A stretch of 64,000 nt of DNA from SIBU01 sp964430335 (GTDB lineage: Bacteria > Patescibacteriota > Minisyncoccia > Phycocordibacterales > SIBU01), in assembly GCA_964430335.1 (NCBI GenBank), contig CAYSEN010000003.1, positions 10,052 to 74,051 on the forward strand, read 5' to 3'. Shown in pieces: positions 7,845 to 15,764 of this stretch (the first letter of the stretch is position 1; every line of letters starts with the position of its first letter). A model generated the notes under the pieces. That model had not been told where the DNA came from and did not search any database. It saw nothing but the letters and a program-made list of their open reading frames with translations. Position numbers and translations under genes: made by a program.

Positions 7845-9116
7845 ATGTTAGATATAAAATTCATAAGAGAGAATAAGGAGGTTGTAAAAATGGGTGCAAA
7901 AAAGAAACGTGTCGATGTAGATATCGATGCGCTCTTAACCCTAGACAATAGAAGGCGTGAACTCATGGTTTCCACAGAACAGAAGAAAGCTGAACAGAAT
8001 TCTTTCAATAATAAAATTTCCGGCGCTACTAATTTGGAGGAGAGAGTGAAAATGATTGCTGAGATGAAAGTAATCAAGGAAGCTTTTCAAAAGGATGAAG
8101 AGGAGTTAAAGACAGTTCTAAAGGATTGGCAGGCTTTAATGCTTAAGGTGCCAAACGTTCCAGACATGTCCGTACCAGAAGGAGAAAGTGACGCCGATAA
8201 TCAAGAGGTGAAAGTTTGGGGAGATAAAACAAAATTTGATTTCACGCCAAAAGACCATTTGGAATTGATGACCAATCTTGGAATGGTGGATTTTGAGCGC
8301 GGAGCCAAGGTTCACGGTTTTAGAGGTTATTTTTTGACCGGTCCGGGAGCATTGCTCTCTTTTGCAATTTGGAATTATGCGATGGAGTTTTTTGGTAAAA
8401 GAGGCTTCACTCCGATAATTCCACCGGTGATAGTAAGAAAAAGTAATCTTTATGGTACGGGGCATTTACCTGGAGATGTAGAAGATTTTTATATGACACA
8501 AGACGGTGATGCGCTCGCGGGTACAGCGGAAGTTCCTGTTATGGGTTTCCACTCAGATGAGGTTTTGGATTTTTCAAATTTACCAATCAAGTATTTGGGC
8601 TTTTCACCATGCTTTAGAAGAGAGGCAGGAAGCCATAGTAAAGATATTAAGGGTCTAATTCGTGTTCATGAATTTTACAAGCTTGAACAAGTGATTTTAT
8701 GTGAGGCCAGTCACGAGACATCTGTAAAATTTCACGAAGAACTCAATCGCAACACTGAAGAGTTTATTGAATCACTTGGAATTCCATATCATACAGTAGC
8801 AAACTGCGGAGGTGATCTTGGTCTAGGGCAAGTTAAGAAATATGATATCGAGCTTTGGGTTCCACAGGAAAATAAATATCGCGAAATTTCATCAGCTTCT
8901 TATTTCCACGACTTTCAGTGTCGACGATTTAATATTCGCTACAAGGATTCAGAAGGAAAATTGAAGTACGCACACTCTTTAAATTCCACAGCAATCCCTA
9001 CACCTCGAGTTCTGGTCTCCCTTGTAGAAAATAATCAGCAAGCAGACGGGTCTGTAAAAATTCCAGAAGTTTTGCAGAAGTATTTTGGTAAGTCTGTAAT
9101 TTCAAAGGATAGATAG
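7845..9116 (+). CDS. serS: Serine--tRNA ligase
   Basis: This class II synthetase of 423 residues charges tRNA-Ser. Residues ~1-110 form the long coiled-coil arm (MLDIKFIRENKEVVKMGAKK). Motif 2 is visible as LGFSPCFRREAGSHSKD, and motif 3 near residue 385 as SLNSTAIPTPRVLVSLVENNQ. The length is normal for the family. The FtsQ-like gene follows nine bases after its stop, so the two are probably co-transcribed. Confidence 0.96.
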   Translation: MLDIKFIRENKEVVKMGAKKKRVDVDIDALLTLDNRRRELMVSTEQKKAEQNSFNNKISGATNLEERVKMIAEMKVIKEAFQKDEEELKTVLKDWQALMLKVPNVPDMSVPEGESDADNQEVKVWGDKTKFDFTPKDHLELMTNLGMVDFERGAKVHGFRGYFLTGPGALLSFAIWNYAMEFFGKRGFTPIIPPVIVRKSNLYGTGHLPGDVEDFYMTQDGDALAGTAEVPVMGFHSDEVLDFSNLPIKYLGFSPCFRREAGSHSKDIKGLIRVHEFYKLEQVILCEASHETSVKFHEELNRNTEEFIESLGIPYHTVANCGGDLGLGQVKKYDIELWVPQENKYREISSASYFHDFQCRRFNIRYKDSEGKLKYAHSLNSTAIPTPRVLVSLVENNQQADGSVKIPEVLQKYFGKSVISKDR

Positions 9117-9125
9117 TATAAATTG

Positions 9126-9977
9126 ATGTTAGGTAGTAGAACCCATAATTTAAAATCCGCGAGGCTTGTTGCAAAGCGGAGAAAGATTTTGGTTGGCAAA
9201 CTGCTGATCACTCTGGTTTCAGTAGGCCTTATTTGGTGGCTTCTTTTTTATGTGTCACATTTAAAGACTTTTTTGATAGATAATGTTGAGGTTAGTGGCA
9301 ATGTTACTTTGTCACAGACAGAAATTCAGGGTTTAGCTTCGGGTTTTTTAACAGGAGATTATTTTTTTACTTTTCCTAAGTCTGGAATATTTTTTTATCC
9401 CAAAAAGGAAATTGCTGACCGAATTATAAATACCTATCCAGTTATAAAAGACTTGGATATTAAATTCAAGAGTTTTCACGAAATTTCGATTTTGATAAAT
9501 GAACGTAAGGTTGAGTATCTTTTCTGTCAAAATGACTTAGAAGTTTCAGGAAAACAAGAAAAGTCTGAATCCTGTTATGCTTTAGATTCGTCTGGGTTTA
9601 ATTTCGCTAAATATTCCGAAGTATCGACAACCACAAGTAGTTTTATAAAGTTCTATCCTAAAGATAATATAGATAATCCTGTTGGAAAAAATTATTTTTC
9701 GGAAATCTTTTTCAGCAAATTAGCGGTATTTGTAAAAGCACTTAGCGACAATGGTATGCAGTTGTCACGTATTTCAGAAAAGACACCGGTTGATTTTGAA
9801 GGACTATTTGAAAAAGGCCAGCGAGTATTGTTTTCTAGAGATACGGATTTGATAAAAGCGATTGATAACCTAAAAACAATTATCGAAAGTAAAGAGTTCG
9901 GTGGACCTCAAGCTTTTCAAAAAATCGATTACATAGATATGCGTTTCGGTAATAAGATTTTCTATAAATCTAAGTAA
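9126..9977 (+). CDS. ftsQ: FtsQ/DivIB-like POTRA division protein
   Basis: This 283-residue protein has a basic cytoplasmic N-terminus and one membrane helix at ~25-47 (LLITLVSVGLIWWLLFYV). A POTRA-like domain follows (LIDNVEVSGNVTLSQTEI), and then a beta-rich extracytoplasmic part. This is the layout of FtsQ/DivIB, the bitopic divisome scaffold. The C-terminal half is poorly conserved, as is common in the family. An ATG at 9126 was chosen over the overlapping TTG. Here it lies behind serS rather than in the mraZ cluster at 58-63 kb, which contains no other ftsQ. Confidence 0.75.
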   Translation: MLGSRTHNLKSARLVAKRRKILVGKLLITLVSVGLIWWLLFYVSHLKTFLIDNVEVSGNVTLSQTEIQGLASGFLTGDYFFTFPKSGIFFYPKKEIADRIINTYPVIKDLDIKFKSFHEISILINERKVEYLFCQNDLEVSGKQEKSESCYALDSSGFNFAKYSEVSTTTSSFIKFYPKDNIDNPVGKNYFSEIFFSKLAVFVKALSDNGMQLSRISEKTPVDFEGLFEKGQRVLFSRDTDLIKAIDNLKTIIESKEFGGPQAFQKIDYIDMRFGNKIFYKSK

Positions 9978-10126
9978 ATTGTTATTAACAGTGTTTTTGA
10001 CTACAGTGGTGGTTTTTTGCTATAATATTTTGAGCAGTAAGTAACGAAGCGGAATGAAATAATTAACCGCACAATCGGTCGAAACTGCTGCACGATATTG
10101 AAAATTACAAATCATTTTTTACTGAT

Positions 10127-10444
10127 ATGAAACAAGAAGGTGATGTTACTTTTCTTGAGTATGTTGTAAAAGCTCTTGTAGACAATCCAAACGATGTAAA
10201 AGTCGTTCGAACTGTCGATGAGATGGGCGTACTTCTAACTCTTTCTCTTAATCCTGCGGATATGGGAAAGATTATTGGTCGAATGGGTAATACAGCAAAG
10301 GCAATCAGAACTTTGCTACGAGTTGTTGGAATGAAAAACAATGCTCGAGTTAACCTAAAGATCAACGAACCAGAAGGTGCTGCTCCACGAGAGATGAAGA
10401 CAACAAAGACTGTTGATGAAGCAATGGAAGATCTTAAGATCTAA
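10127..10444 (+). CDS. khpA: KH-domain RNA-binding protein (KhpA-like)
   Basis: This 105-residue protein has a type II KH domain with the RNA-binding GxxG loop in KIIGRMGNTAKAIR and ends in an acidic tail. KhpA proteins act as global RNA chaperones or ribosome-assembly factors and usually lie in the rpsP-khpA-rimM-trmD cluster. Here trmD is only 0.6 kb downstream, with an accessory gene pushed in between, so the ancestral cluster is partly kept. The promoter is probably the GCTATAATATT region near 10020, leaving a ~100-nt leader. Confidence 0.85.
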   Translation: MKQEGDVTFLEYVVKALVDNPNDVKVVRTVDEMGVLLTLSLNPADMGKIIGRMGNTAKAIRTLLRVVGMKNNARVNLKINEPEGAAPREMKTTKTVDEAMEDLKI

Positions 10445-10448
10445 CTAT

Positions 10449-10492
10449 AAAAAGAAAACCGGCGGGCGCTAGCGCCCGCCGGTTTTCTTTTT
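10449..10492. terminator. Very strong bidirectional terminator
   Basis: This is a perfect stem of about 20 bp built on AACCGGCGGGCGC with a two-base loop. It has A-run and T-run flanks, so it can end transcription in both directions. Confidence 0.92.
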
Positions 10493-10513
10493 GTAAATAA
10501 AAAAGCCATCGAT

Positions 10514-10954
10514 CTATTTCAATGGCTCGTATTCCATTATTTTGAGAAAGGCGAGTGAGGGCTGATTTCTTTCGTACTTCGGCCAAGCCACAGATGCTCC
10601 CTTTTGTGATAGTGACGAAGCAATCATCGCTAGCCACAATGACTCTTGTCTCGAAGGGCGAGTGAAAAAGTGAAAGAAGACAGTTGTCAGGTGCATTGAT
10701 ACCGCCACCTTGGCAATAATTTTTCGACTTGGAACAAATGGGTTTGGAACCTCCGTTCTGAATCGAACCATCATGCCGTCTGGCGTCCATGTCTGATTTT
10801 CCTCGAGTCTGTATGCGCTCAATATTGCGAGCGCCACCTTATCCGCCTCATCATTGAGAGCTGTAAGGCTCGGAACACGATTGTTCTCGATTGCTTTGAT
10901 AAGAAAGAACATCACGCAGGTTAGTGCAACCGCGGTAAAACTGATAATTAGCAT
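10514..10954 (-). CDS. Membrane-anchored hypothetical protein, 146 aa
   Basis: The first ~20 residues (MLIISFTAVALTCVMFFLIK) form an uncleaved membrane anchor. The rest is probably outside the cytoplasm and is not recognised. A promoter reads on the minus strand upstream of the start (TTGACA, 17-nt spacer, TAAATT). The stop codon lies in the stem of its terminator (AGCCAT/ATGGCT plus a T-run). The gene is GC-rich and sits between khpA and trmD, breaking a cluster that is usually contiguous, which points to a later insertion. Confidence 0.6.
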   Translation of the reverse strand: MLIISFTAVALTCVMFFLIKAIENNRVPSLTALNDEADKVALAILSAYRLEENQTWTPDGMMVRFRTEVPNPFVPSRKIIAKVAVSMHLTTVFFHFFTRPSRQESLWLAMIASSLSQKGASVAWPKYERNQPSLAFLKIMEYEPLK

Positions 10955-11072
10955 AGTTATCCGTGTTGTGGTCTGGACTAGAATTTACCTTGATTTATGG
11001 GTTGTGTCAAAATTTTAAAAAAATTGTTTTGACAAATCTAAATATTTGTTATATCTTGCAGTGACAAACAAA

Positions 11073-11741
11073 ATGAATTTTCATGTAATCACATTATTTC
11101 CGGGCGCATTTGATTCGTATTTAGGCGAGTCGATTTTGAAGCGCGCGATTGAGGATAAGAAAATAAAGGTAAAATTCTACAATCCACGCGATTTTGCAGA
11201 TAATAAGCATGACCGTATAGATAGAAAGCCGTACGGCGGTGGACCTGGAATGGTTATACAGGCCGAGCCAGTAATAAAGGCGATAGAAGAGTCTTTGAAA
11301 AGTGTTAGAAAAAAACTTAAAACTAAGAACTACAAACTTTCAACTAAAATCATTTGGCTTAGTCCCTCTGGTGAGCAATTTACAAACGAGTATGCTAAAA
11401 AAACGGTTAAGAAATATAAGGACATAATTATCATTTGCGGTCGCTATGAGGGAATTGATGCTCGTGTAAAAAAGGCATTTAAGGTGGAAGAAATTTCCGT
11501 CGGTCCTTTTGTTTTGACTGGTGGGGAGTTACCAGCAATGCTTATGATTGATGTTATTTCTCGACAGGTTGAAGGAGTGTTAGGTGATTTTAATTCCTTA
11601 GAAGAATCGAGAGTTTCAAGTCCAGATGTTTATACTCGACCAGAAATTTTTAAATATAAAGGTAAAAAACTCCGAGTTCCGAAAATTTTACTTTCAGGCC
11701 ACAGGGCAAAAATTGAAGAGTGGAAGGCAGGTAAAAGATAA
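11073..11741 (+). CDS. trmD: tRNA (guanine-N1)-methyltransferase
   Basis: This 222-residue SPOUT-fold enzyme makes m1G37 in tRNA and prevents +1 frameshifting. Visible motifs are FHVITLFPGAFDSYL, RPYGGGPGMVI (here KPYGGGPGMVI), IICGRYEGIDAR and the trefoil knot FVLTGGELPAMLMIDV. The C-terminal part has SPDVYTRP and ILLSGHRAKIEEWK. The ATG at 11073 starts exactly at the conserved first strand. A promoter (TTGACA at about 11029, TATCTT at 11052) leaves a leader of only ~9 nt. Its stop abuts the stop of the convergent HAD gene with no bases between. Confidence 0.95.
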   Translation: MNFHVITLFPGAFDSYLGESILKRAIEDKKIKVKFYNPRDFADNKHDRIDRKPYGGGPGMVIQAEPVIKAIEESLKSVRKKLKTKNYKLSTKIIWLSPSGEQFTNEYAKKTVKKYKDIIIICGRYEGIDARVKKAFKVEEISVGPFVLTGGELPAMLMIDVISRQVEGVLGDFNSLEESRVSSPDVYTRPEIFKYKGKKLRVPKILLSGHRAKIEEWKAGKR

Positions 11742-12440
11742 TTACTGTATTTCGTAGATCACGTCTTTACGTTCTACGATGATTTTCCATTTGTTTAGTT
11801 TAGCAATTCTATATAGTTGAGCGTTTGGGTTAAAACAGATCGGATTTTCCACAAGCTCTAGCATCGGAATATCTCCTTCGGTATCACCAACACCAATAGA
11901 ACCCTTAAGTGTAAGGTTTTCCTTCGAAACCGCTCGACGTACTATATTTGCTTTGTTTGCGATTAAGTGAAGATCTACCACTTCGCCCGTAAATTTGTCT
12001 GACGGGCCGAGCTCGTAAAATCTTCCATATATTTTATTAAAACCTAATCTTTTACAAAAAGCGTCTAACATTCCTTTTGGTGATTGCGAAATGGCTAGCA
12101 GGAAATAACCTTTTTTCTTTAAAATTTTAACTAAATCCCTTGTGTATCTGTATACTTTGTCTTTGTGATAAGTCGCCACTTCATTGCCAATTCTTTCAAA
12201 TTCCTTGTAGTCAGTTCCTTTTAAATGAGCTGTAAAGGCTTTAATGACTGAGCTTATGTATTTTTCGTAGGTTCCTTTGCGGTTAACCCAAGCGTTGTAA
12301 TCATCAATGTACATTTTCCTACAGCTATTTGGAAAAATGTTTTGTTTTACAAGTTCCTCAACAAGTTCAATGAACAAGCTAGAACGAAAGATTGTGCCGT
12401 CTATATCAAAAATCGCGACTTTTCTCTTTGATTGAATCAT
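11742..12440 (-). CDS. HAD-superfamily hydrolase, subfamily IB (SerB-like)
   Basis: This 232-residue phosphatase-type protein opens with the HAD motif I FDIDGTIFRSSLF. Motif II is probably in LLAISQSPKGMLD, and motif III and IV in SIGVGDTEGDIPMLELV. The long helical cap after motif I is typical of IB members such as phosphoserine phosphatase. The substrate cannot be told from sequence. It overlaps the upstream NUDIX gene by four bases (ATGA), so the two are translationally coupled and may act on related phosphorylated metabolites. Confidence 0.85.
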   Translation of the reverse strand: MIQSKRKVAIFDIDGTIFRSSLFIELVEELVKQNIFPNSCRKMYIDDYNAWVNRKGTYEKYISSVIKAFTAHLKGTDYKEFERIGNEVATYHKDKVYRYTRDLVKILKKKGYFLLAISQSPKGMLDAFCKRLGFNKIYGRFYELGPSDKFTGEVVDLHLIANKANIVRRAVSKENLTLKGSIGVGDTEGDIPMLELVENPICFNPNAQLYRIAKLNKWKIIVERKDVIYEIQ

Positions 12441-12883
12441 TTTTGTAATTTCTCTTTATATTTATCTAGAAAGATTGGAAGTTGGGAATGTAGGGGCGTT
12501 GGTAGGGAATTTGAAGGAAACCATTTTACTTCTTCGAACTTTTCAGGCTCACCATTTTTTACTTTTTTTCTATCCACTAAAACTTTGAAATCTAATGAAA
12601 TCCAGTGAGTTTTTATCCCGTTATTTTCTCTGTGAACATCTCTGTATCCTAGAAATTCAAAATCCAAAACATCGGTACAGTATTCTTCTTTAATTTCATT
12701 TTTTAAATTTTCTTCTACTTGTGCACCAAACTCGAGTCCTCCGCCACCTATGTCCCATTTTCCTTGTTCGTCCCGGCACTTTGGACCACGTTTTTGCATA
12801 ACAACATTACCTTTTCCGTCGTGGCAATAAAAGACAGTTGTTACTCCGGTATAATCGACACCTTTCTTTATTTCTGAATTCAT
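12437..12883 (-). CDS. NUDIX hydrolase
   Basis: This 148-residue protein contains the NUDIX box around residues 47-69 (GGGLEFGAQVEENLKNEIKE, then EY), with the essential Glu residues present. NUDIX enzymes hydrolyse nucleoside diphosphates linked to another moiety; the substrate is not predictable here. It is the first gene of a two-gene operon with the HAD phosphatase. Its stop TGA overlaps the next ATG, which also shows that TGA is a stop codon in this genome. Confidence 0.88.
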   Translation of the reverse strand: MNSEIKKGVDYTGVTTVFYCHDGKGNVVMQKRGPKCRDEQGKWDIGGGGLEFGAQVEENLKNEIKEEYCTDVLDFEFLGYRDVHRENNGIKTHWISLDFKVLVDRKKVKNGEPEKFEEVKWFPSNSLPTPLHSQLPIFLDKYKEKLQK

Positions 12884-12964
12884 AGTTATAGATGATTCTA
12901 CAATTTTAATAATAAAATTGCACTGGATTTGACATGTTATACATTGCGGAGCTACTATTTACAC

Positions 12965-13433
12965 AGAGCTTTTGGCCAGCGGTCCATACTCCTGAGTTCA
13001 ACTAGGCTTTCGCCTGGTATCTGTTCGGGACCGCTGGCCTCGATTTAAGGTTAGGTTCGCCTTACCTCCTACGAGGGAAACATGTCTCTCGCCGACGTTC
13101 GTGGGACTTCACACCCACTTACCGAATCGTAGGAGTCCACGCGGGCTAGACCTGTACTGGCAACCGGCCAACCTTCTCCGAGTTGCATCTGATGAAGGCG
13201 GTGTGTACACCGGTTGCCAGTACGAACTTTGTAAGTCTTGACCTACAGTGTTCGGCTAGCGTCATTCGTCTCGATGACGAGCCCCCGACTTGGGCAAACG
13301 CTAGTTCTGTACGGTCGACGGGAACCGACGGTCGGTTTTTCGAGGGTTGTTGCTATGTCTGAAGCAACGTCCGATCGTCGGTTCCTCACTTTACCCACAA
13401 GCCAGCTCACAACGAGACTGGCTTGATTTTTTT
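12965..13433 (+). ncRNA. Large structured non-coding RNA, unknown class
   Basis: A ~470-nt GC-rich stretch has a promoter in front (TTGACA at 12929, 18-nt spacer, TACTAT at 12953) and a clear terminator at its end (13398-13433). Between them lie long, ordered, nested helices. The arms are GGCCAGCGGTCC with its complement (12974/13028), CTCCTACGA (13066/13127), a perfect 14-bp arm GTACTGGCAACCGG (13154/13210), CTAGCGT (13256/13298) and a 15-bp arm (13321/13371). Several enclose smaller hairpins, so at least two are multi-branched. There is no convincing reading frame. I looked for RNase P, tmRNA and SRP RNA core motifs and found none. It precedes the SAM riboswitch and metK but is separated from them by its own terminator. 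Confidence 0.75.
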
Positions 13434-13467
13434 ATTTCGTGTAATACAATCAAGTGACAATTTAAAA

Positions 13468-13604
13468 GTTATCAAGAGGATGGTTAGAGTAATTGGCTCG
13501 CCTGACCCATCCAGCAACCCTCAAAGGAGAAGGTGCTCAACCCAATCCCGAAAGGGAAAGATAAGTCGACCAATCTTTCTCTCTTGGAGAAGGATTTTGT
13601 TTTA
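13468..13604 (+). promoter_or_regulatory. SAM-I (S-box) riboswitch with terminator
   Basis: The aptamer spans about 13468-13566. It shows the family core: TTATCAAGAG at P1, GGATGG/CCATCC for P2, AGCAACC after it, AAGGTGC, AATCCCGAAAGGG and the closing AAAGATAAG. The expression platform is complete. GAAAGAT (13556-13562) can pair with ATCTTTC (13574-13580) as an antiterminator. Alternatively AATCTTTCTC and GAGAAGGATT form a terminator with a T-rich tail (13572-13604). Binding of S-adenosylmethionine should keep P1 closed and stop transcription before metK. This is a standard feedback loop for SAM synthesis. Confidence 0.9.
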
Positions 13605-13605
13605 T

Positions 13606-13745
13606 AGGATCCTGTAGTAGAAAATGGTGTTGCTATTTTCTCCACAGGATACATATAAAATTAGAAAGTTTACAATTATAAGATTAATTTAAAAATGAAT
13701 AAGTTTGCTTTATAGCAAACGACACCATTTTTCACTACAGGATGA
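13606..13745 (+). repeat. Inverted repeat enclosing the metK start codon
   Basis: The stretch starting ATCCTGTAGTAGAAAATGG at about 13609 is the near-complement of the sequence ending CCATTTTTCACTACAGGATG at the metK start. A second, direct partial copy (ATTTTCTCC-ACAGGATA) lies at about 13639-13657. In RNA the long arms could pair over ~25 bp and hide the start codon and the AGG just before it. This lies downstream of the riboswitch terminator, so it could be a second, translational control or a relic of an insertion. Confidence 0.7.
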
Positions 13746-14806
13746 GTAAGAATTTAAGAGATACATACACAGTTGAAAGTGTAACATCTGGTCATCCAGA
13801 CAAGGTCTGCGATCAGATTTCAGATGCAATCCTTGATGCATGTTTAGCGCAGGATCCGAAAAGTCGAGTTGCTGTTGAGACGTTTGGAAGCCATGGTCAT
13901 TTGGTACTTGGAGGAGAGGTTACTACCAAAGCAAAGGTAAACTACAAAAAAATTGCATCTGATGTTTACAAGAGTATCGGTTACACGACTAAACTTGATA
14001 TTCAAGTTTTTATCGTACAGCAATCTCCAGATATCGCTCAGGGAGTTGATACAGGAGGAGCAGGAGATCAGGGAATTATGTACGGATTTGCCACAAATGA
14101 GACTCCAGAATATTTACCTCTTGGGGTTGTGCTTGTCCACAAGCTTGCGAAAGGTTTGGAAAAATTAAGGACCAGTGGGAAAGTGAAGTGGTTAAAACCA
14201 GATGGTAAAACTCAGATTACTTTCCACGAAGGTAAAATTCGAACAGTGCTCGTGTCTTGCCAGCATGATAAGAAAATTACTCACGCTGAAATCAAACAGA
14301 CCCTTATTGATAAGTTGATAAGACCAACCTTAGGAAAAATCGCTGACGAAGTTGAGATTTTGGTAAATCCAACTGGTTCATTTGTTCAAGGAGGTTTTGA
14401 GGCGGACGCTGGACTAACTGGAAGAAAAATCATTGTTGATACCTACGGCGGACTTGTGCCACACGGAGGTGGATGTTTTTCTGGAAAGGATTTGACCAAA
14501 GTTGACCGATCAGGAGCATACATGTGCCGATACGTCGCAAAAAATCTAGTGGCCAATGGTTTTGCAAATGAGTGTATGGTTTCTGTTGCATACGCGATAG
14601 GACACATTGATCCTCTAATGGTTTATGCAGTCGATGAAAATGGAAAGGATTTGTCTGATATTGTAAACAAGCATTTTGATTTCAGACCAAGAAAAATAAT
14701 TGAAAGACTGAAATTACAGAGACCAATTTACCAACAGACAGCAGCTTACGGACATTTTGGAAAGTCTAGTTTGCCTTGGGAGAAGATTGTAAAACTGAAA
14801 AATTAG
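13742..14806 (+). CDS. metK: S-adenosylmethionine synthase
   Basis: This enzyme makes SAM from methionine and ATP. The protein is 354 residues, short for bacterial MetK (usually ~380-400). Signatures are visible: SGHPDKVCDQISDAILDA near the start, the GAGDQGIMYGFA hexapeptide region, the DTYGGLVPHGGGCFSGKD P-loop-like segment and DRSGAYMCRYVAKN. No early Met other than the one at 13742 fits the family N-terminus. There is no good Shine-Dalgarno, only AGG touching the ATG, which lies inside a long inverted repeat. Expression is expected to respond to SAM through the upstream S-box. Confidence 0.95.
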   Translation: MSKNLRDTYTVESVTSGHPDKVCDQISDAILDACLAQDPKSRVAVETFGSHGHLVLGGEVTTKAKVNYKKIASDVYKSIGYTTKLDIQVFIVQQSPDIAQGVDTGGAGDQGIMYGFATNETPEYLPLGVVLVHKLAKGLEKLRTSGKVKWLKPDGKTQITFHEGKIRTVLVSCQHDKKITHAEIKQTLIDKLIRPTLGKIADEVEILVNPTGSFVQGGFEADAGLTGRKIIVDTYGGLVPHGGGCFSGKDLTKVDRSGAYMCRYVAKNLVANGFANECMVSVAYAIGHIDPLMVYAVDENGKDLSDIVNKHFDFRPRKIIERLKLQRPIYQQTAAYGHFGKSSLPWEKIVKLKN

Positions 14807-14807
14807 A

Positions 14808-14907
14808 ATCAGGAATCAGGAATTAAGAATAATGATTAAGAAAGAAGCCCCGGCCGCCAAAGGCGGCCGGGGCTTCTTAATTCCTAATTCCTTATTCTTG
14901 ATTCTAT
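14808..14907. terminator. Extended palindromic terminator
   Basis: The core stem AAGAAGCCCCGGCCGCC/GGCGGCCGGGGCTTCTT has a three-base loop. It is extended on both sides by imperfectly paired GAATCAGGAATTA-type sequence. It can serve both metK and the convergent cupredoxin-like gene, whose last codons lie in the outer arm. Confidence 0.9.
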
Positions 14908-15425
14908 TTTACTATTATTATTCCCTGATACTTTGGAGTATTTAGACCTGAGTTTAGGTTGTAGTAAGACCAAGCTCCTGCCTTTGTGAAGGCAAAGAAG
15001 AATTTACCTCCTTTTCCTAGTGGACCTGATTCCTGTGAGAATCCTGGATATGTGTTTTCAGGCTTATCTGTGGCTCCATGAATAATCATGGCCATGTCAC
15101 TTGAGTTAAGGAATTCAACACTTTCTCCAACTTTTACTTCTAGTATAAGTGGGCTAAAACCTTTTGGGGTTAGCTGAACAACATTACCAGTCGGTTTTTT
15201 AACTGTAGTGGTTTTTGTTGCGGTTGTTTTTGTTGTAGCGGTTTTGGTTGTAACTGCTGGAGTTACTGGTGACTCTTCCTTTGTCACAGTTTCCGCAACC
15301 TCAGTCTTTTCAGTATTGTCTACTGGTGTCTCGGTCTTACCACCTTTTCTTGCGATTAGGATAAGTCCAATTATCACAACAACGCCGACAAGTCCCCAAA
15401 CCCACTTTGTTTTATCATTTTCCAT
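14904..15425 (-). CDS. Membrane-anchored cupredoxin-like protein
   Basis: Of 173 residues, ~7-27 form a membrane anchor (WVWGLVGVVVIIGLILIA). Residues ~35-80 are a Thr/Lys/Val-rich low-complexity linker. The remainder is a cupredoxin-like beta domain: VVQLTPKGFSPLILEVKVG, then VEFLNSSDMAMIIHGAT and a final AGAWSYYNLN..YQGIIIVK. One His is kept in IIHG, but the Cys and second His that normally follow the AGxYxYxC strand are replaced (WSYYNL). Type I copper binding is therefore doubtful. It is probably a surface protein whose role I cannot name. Confidence 0.75.
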   Translation of the reverse strand: MENDKTKWVWGLVGVVVIIGLILIARKGGKTETPVDNTEKTEVAETVTKEESPVTPAVTTKTATTKTTATKTTTVKKPTGNVVQLTPKGFSPLILEVKVGESVEFLNSSDMAMIIHGATDKPENTYPGFSQESGPLGKGGKFFFAFTKAGAWSYYNLNSGLNTPKYQGIIIVK

Positions 15426-15522
15426 TTTAATAGTCTGTTATTTATATAATATTAACGACTGGCCTATTGTACCATTGTTTCGTCAAAAAGGGAAGAGCTA
15501 GAGGTCGGATATGTTAACAGGT

Positions 15523-15697
15523 TTGACTTTTTTAGACTCATTTTATATGATGTTTTTACATGAAATCGGTTAACTATAGCAAATTCTTCTTTTATAGCTT
15601 TTGGACATCTATGTCCAGAGTTCATTCCTGCTATCGTTAAAACTTCTCAAATACAACGATATTAGAAACGAGCTCTGGACGGAGCTCGTTTCTTTTT
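15523..15697 (+). promoter_or_regulatory. Promoter and transcription attenuator of the DAHP synthase gene
   Basis: The promoter is TTGACT at 15523, an exact 17-nt spacer and TATGAT at 15546. The leader then holds three mutually exclusive structures. TGGACAT/ATGTCCA forms an early hairpin (15602-15617). TCCAGAGTTC (15614-15623) can pair with GAGCTCTGGA (15670-15679) as an antiterminator. AGAAACGAGCTC/GAGCTCGTTTCT (15664-15693) with TTTTT is a rho-independent terminator. A nine-codon reading frame (15611-15640, MSRVHSCYR) overlaps the early hairpin, but it has no run of aromatic codons. The sensed signal is therefore unknown. Confidence 0.7.
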
Positions 15698-15764
15698 CGC
15701 TACTCCGCGTGGAGATGGGCGACAAATTTGTTCATTCACATGACGGTGAAAAATTGGAGCAATT

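Noticed and set aside
12960..13440. RNase P RNA, tmRNA or SRP RNA as identity of the large structured RNA
   Set aside because: None of the core motifs I know (the GAGGAAAGTCC-type P RNA core, tmRNA ends with a tag frame, or the SRP GGAA-type loop context) could be found on either strand.
13238..13617. Two short reading frames within the structured RNA and SAM riboswitch
   Set aside because: They run through strong helices and the riboswitch, lack ribosome sites and have no protein-like composition.
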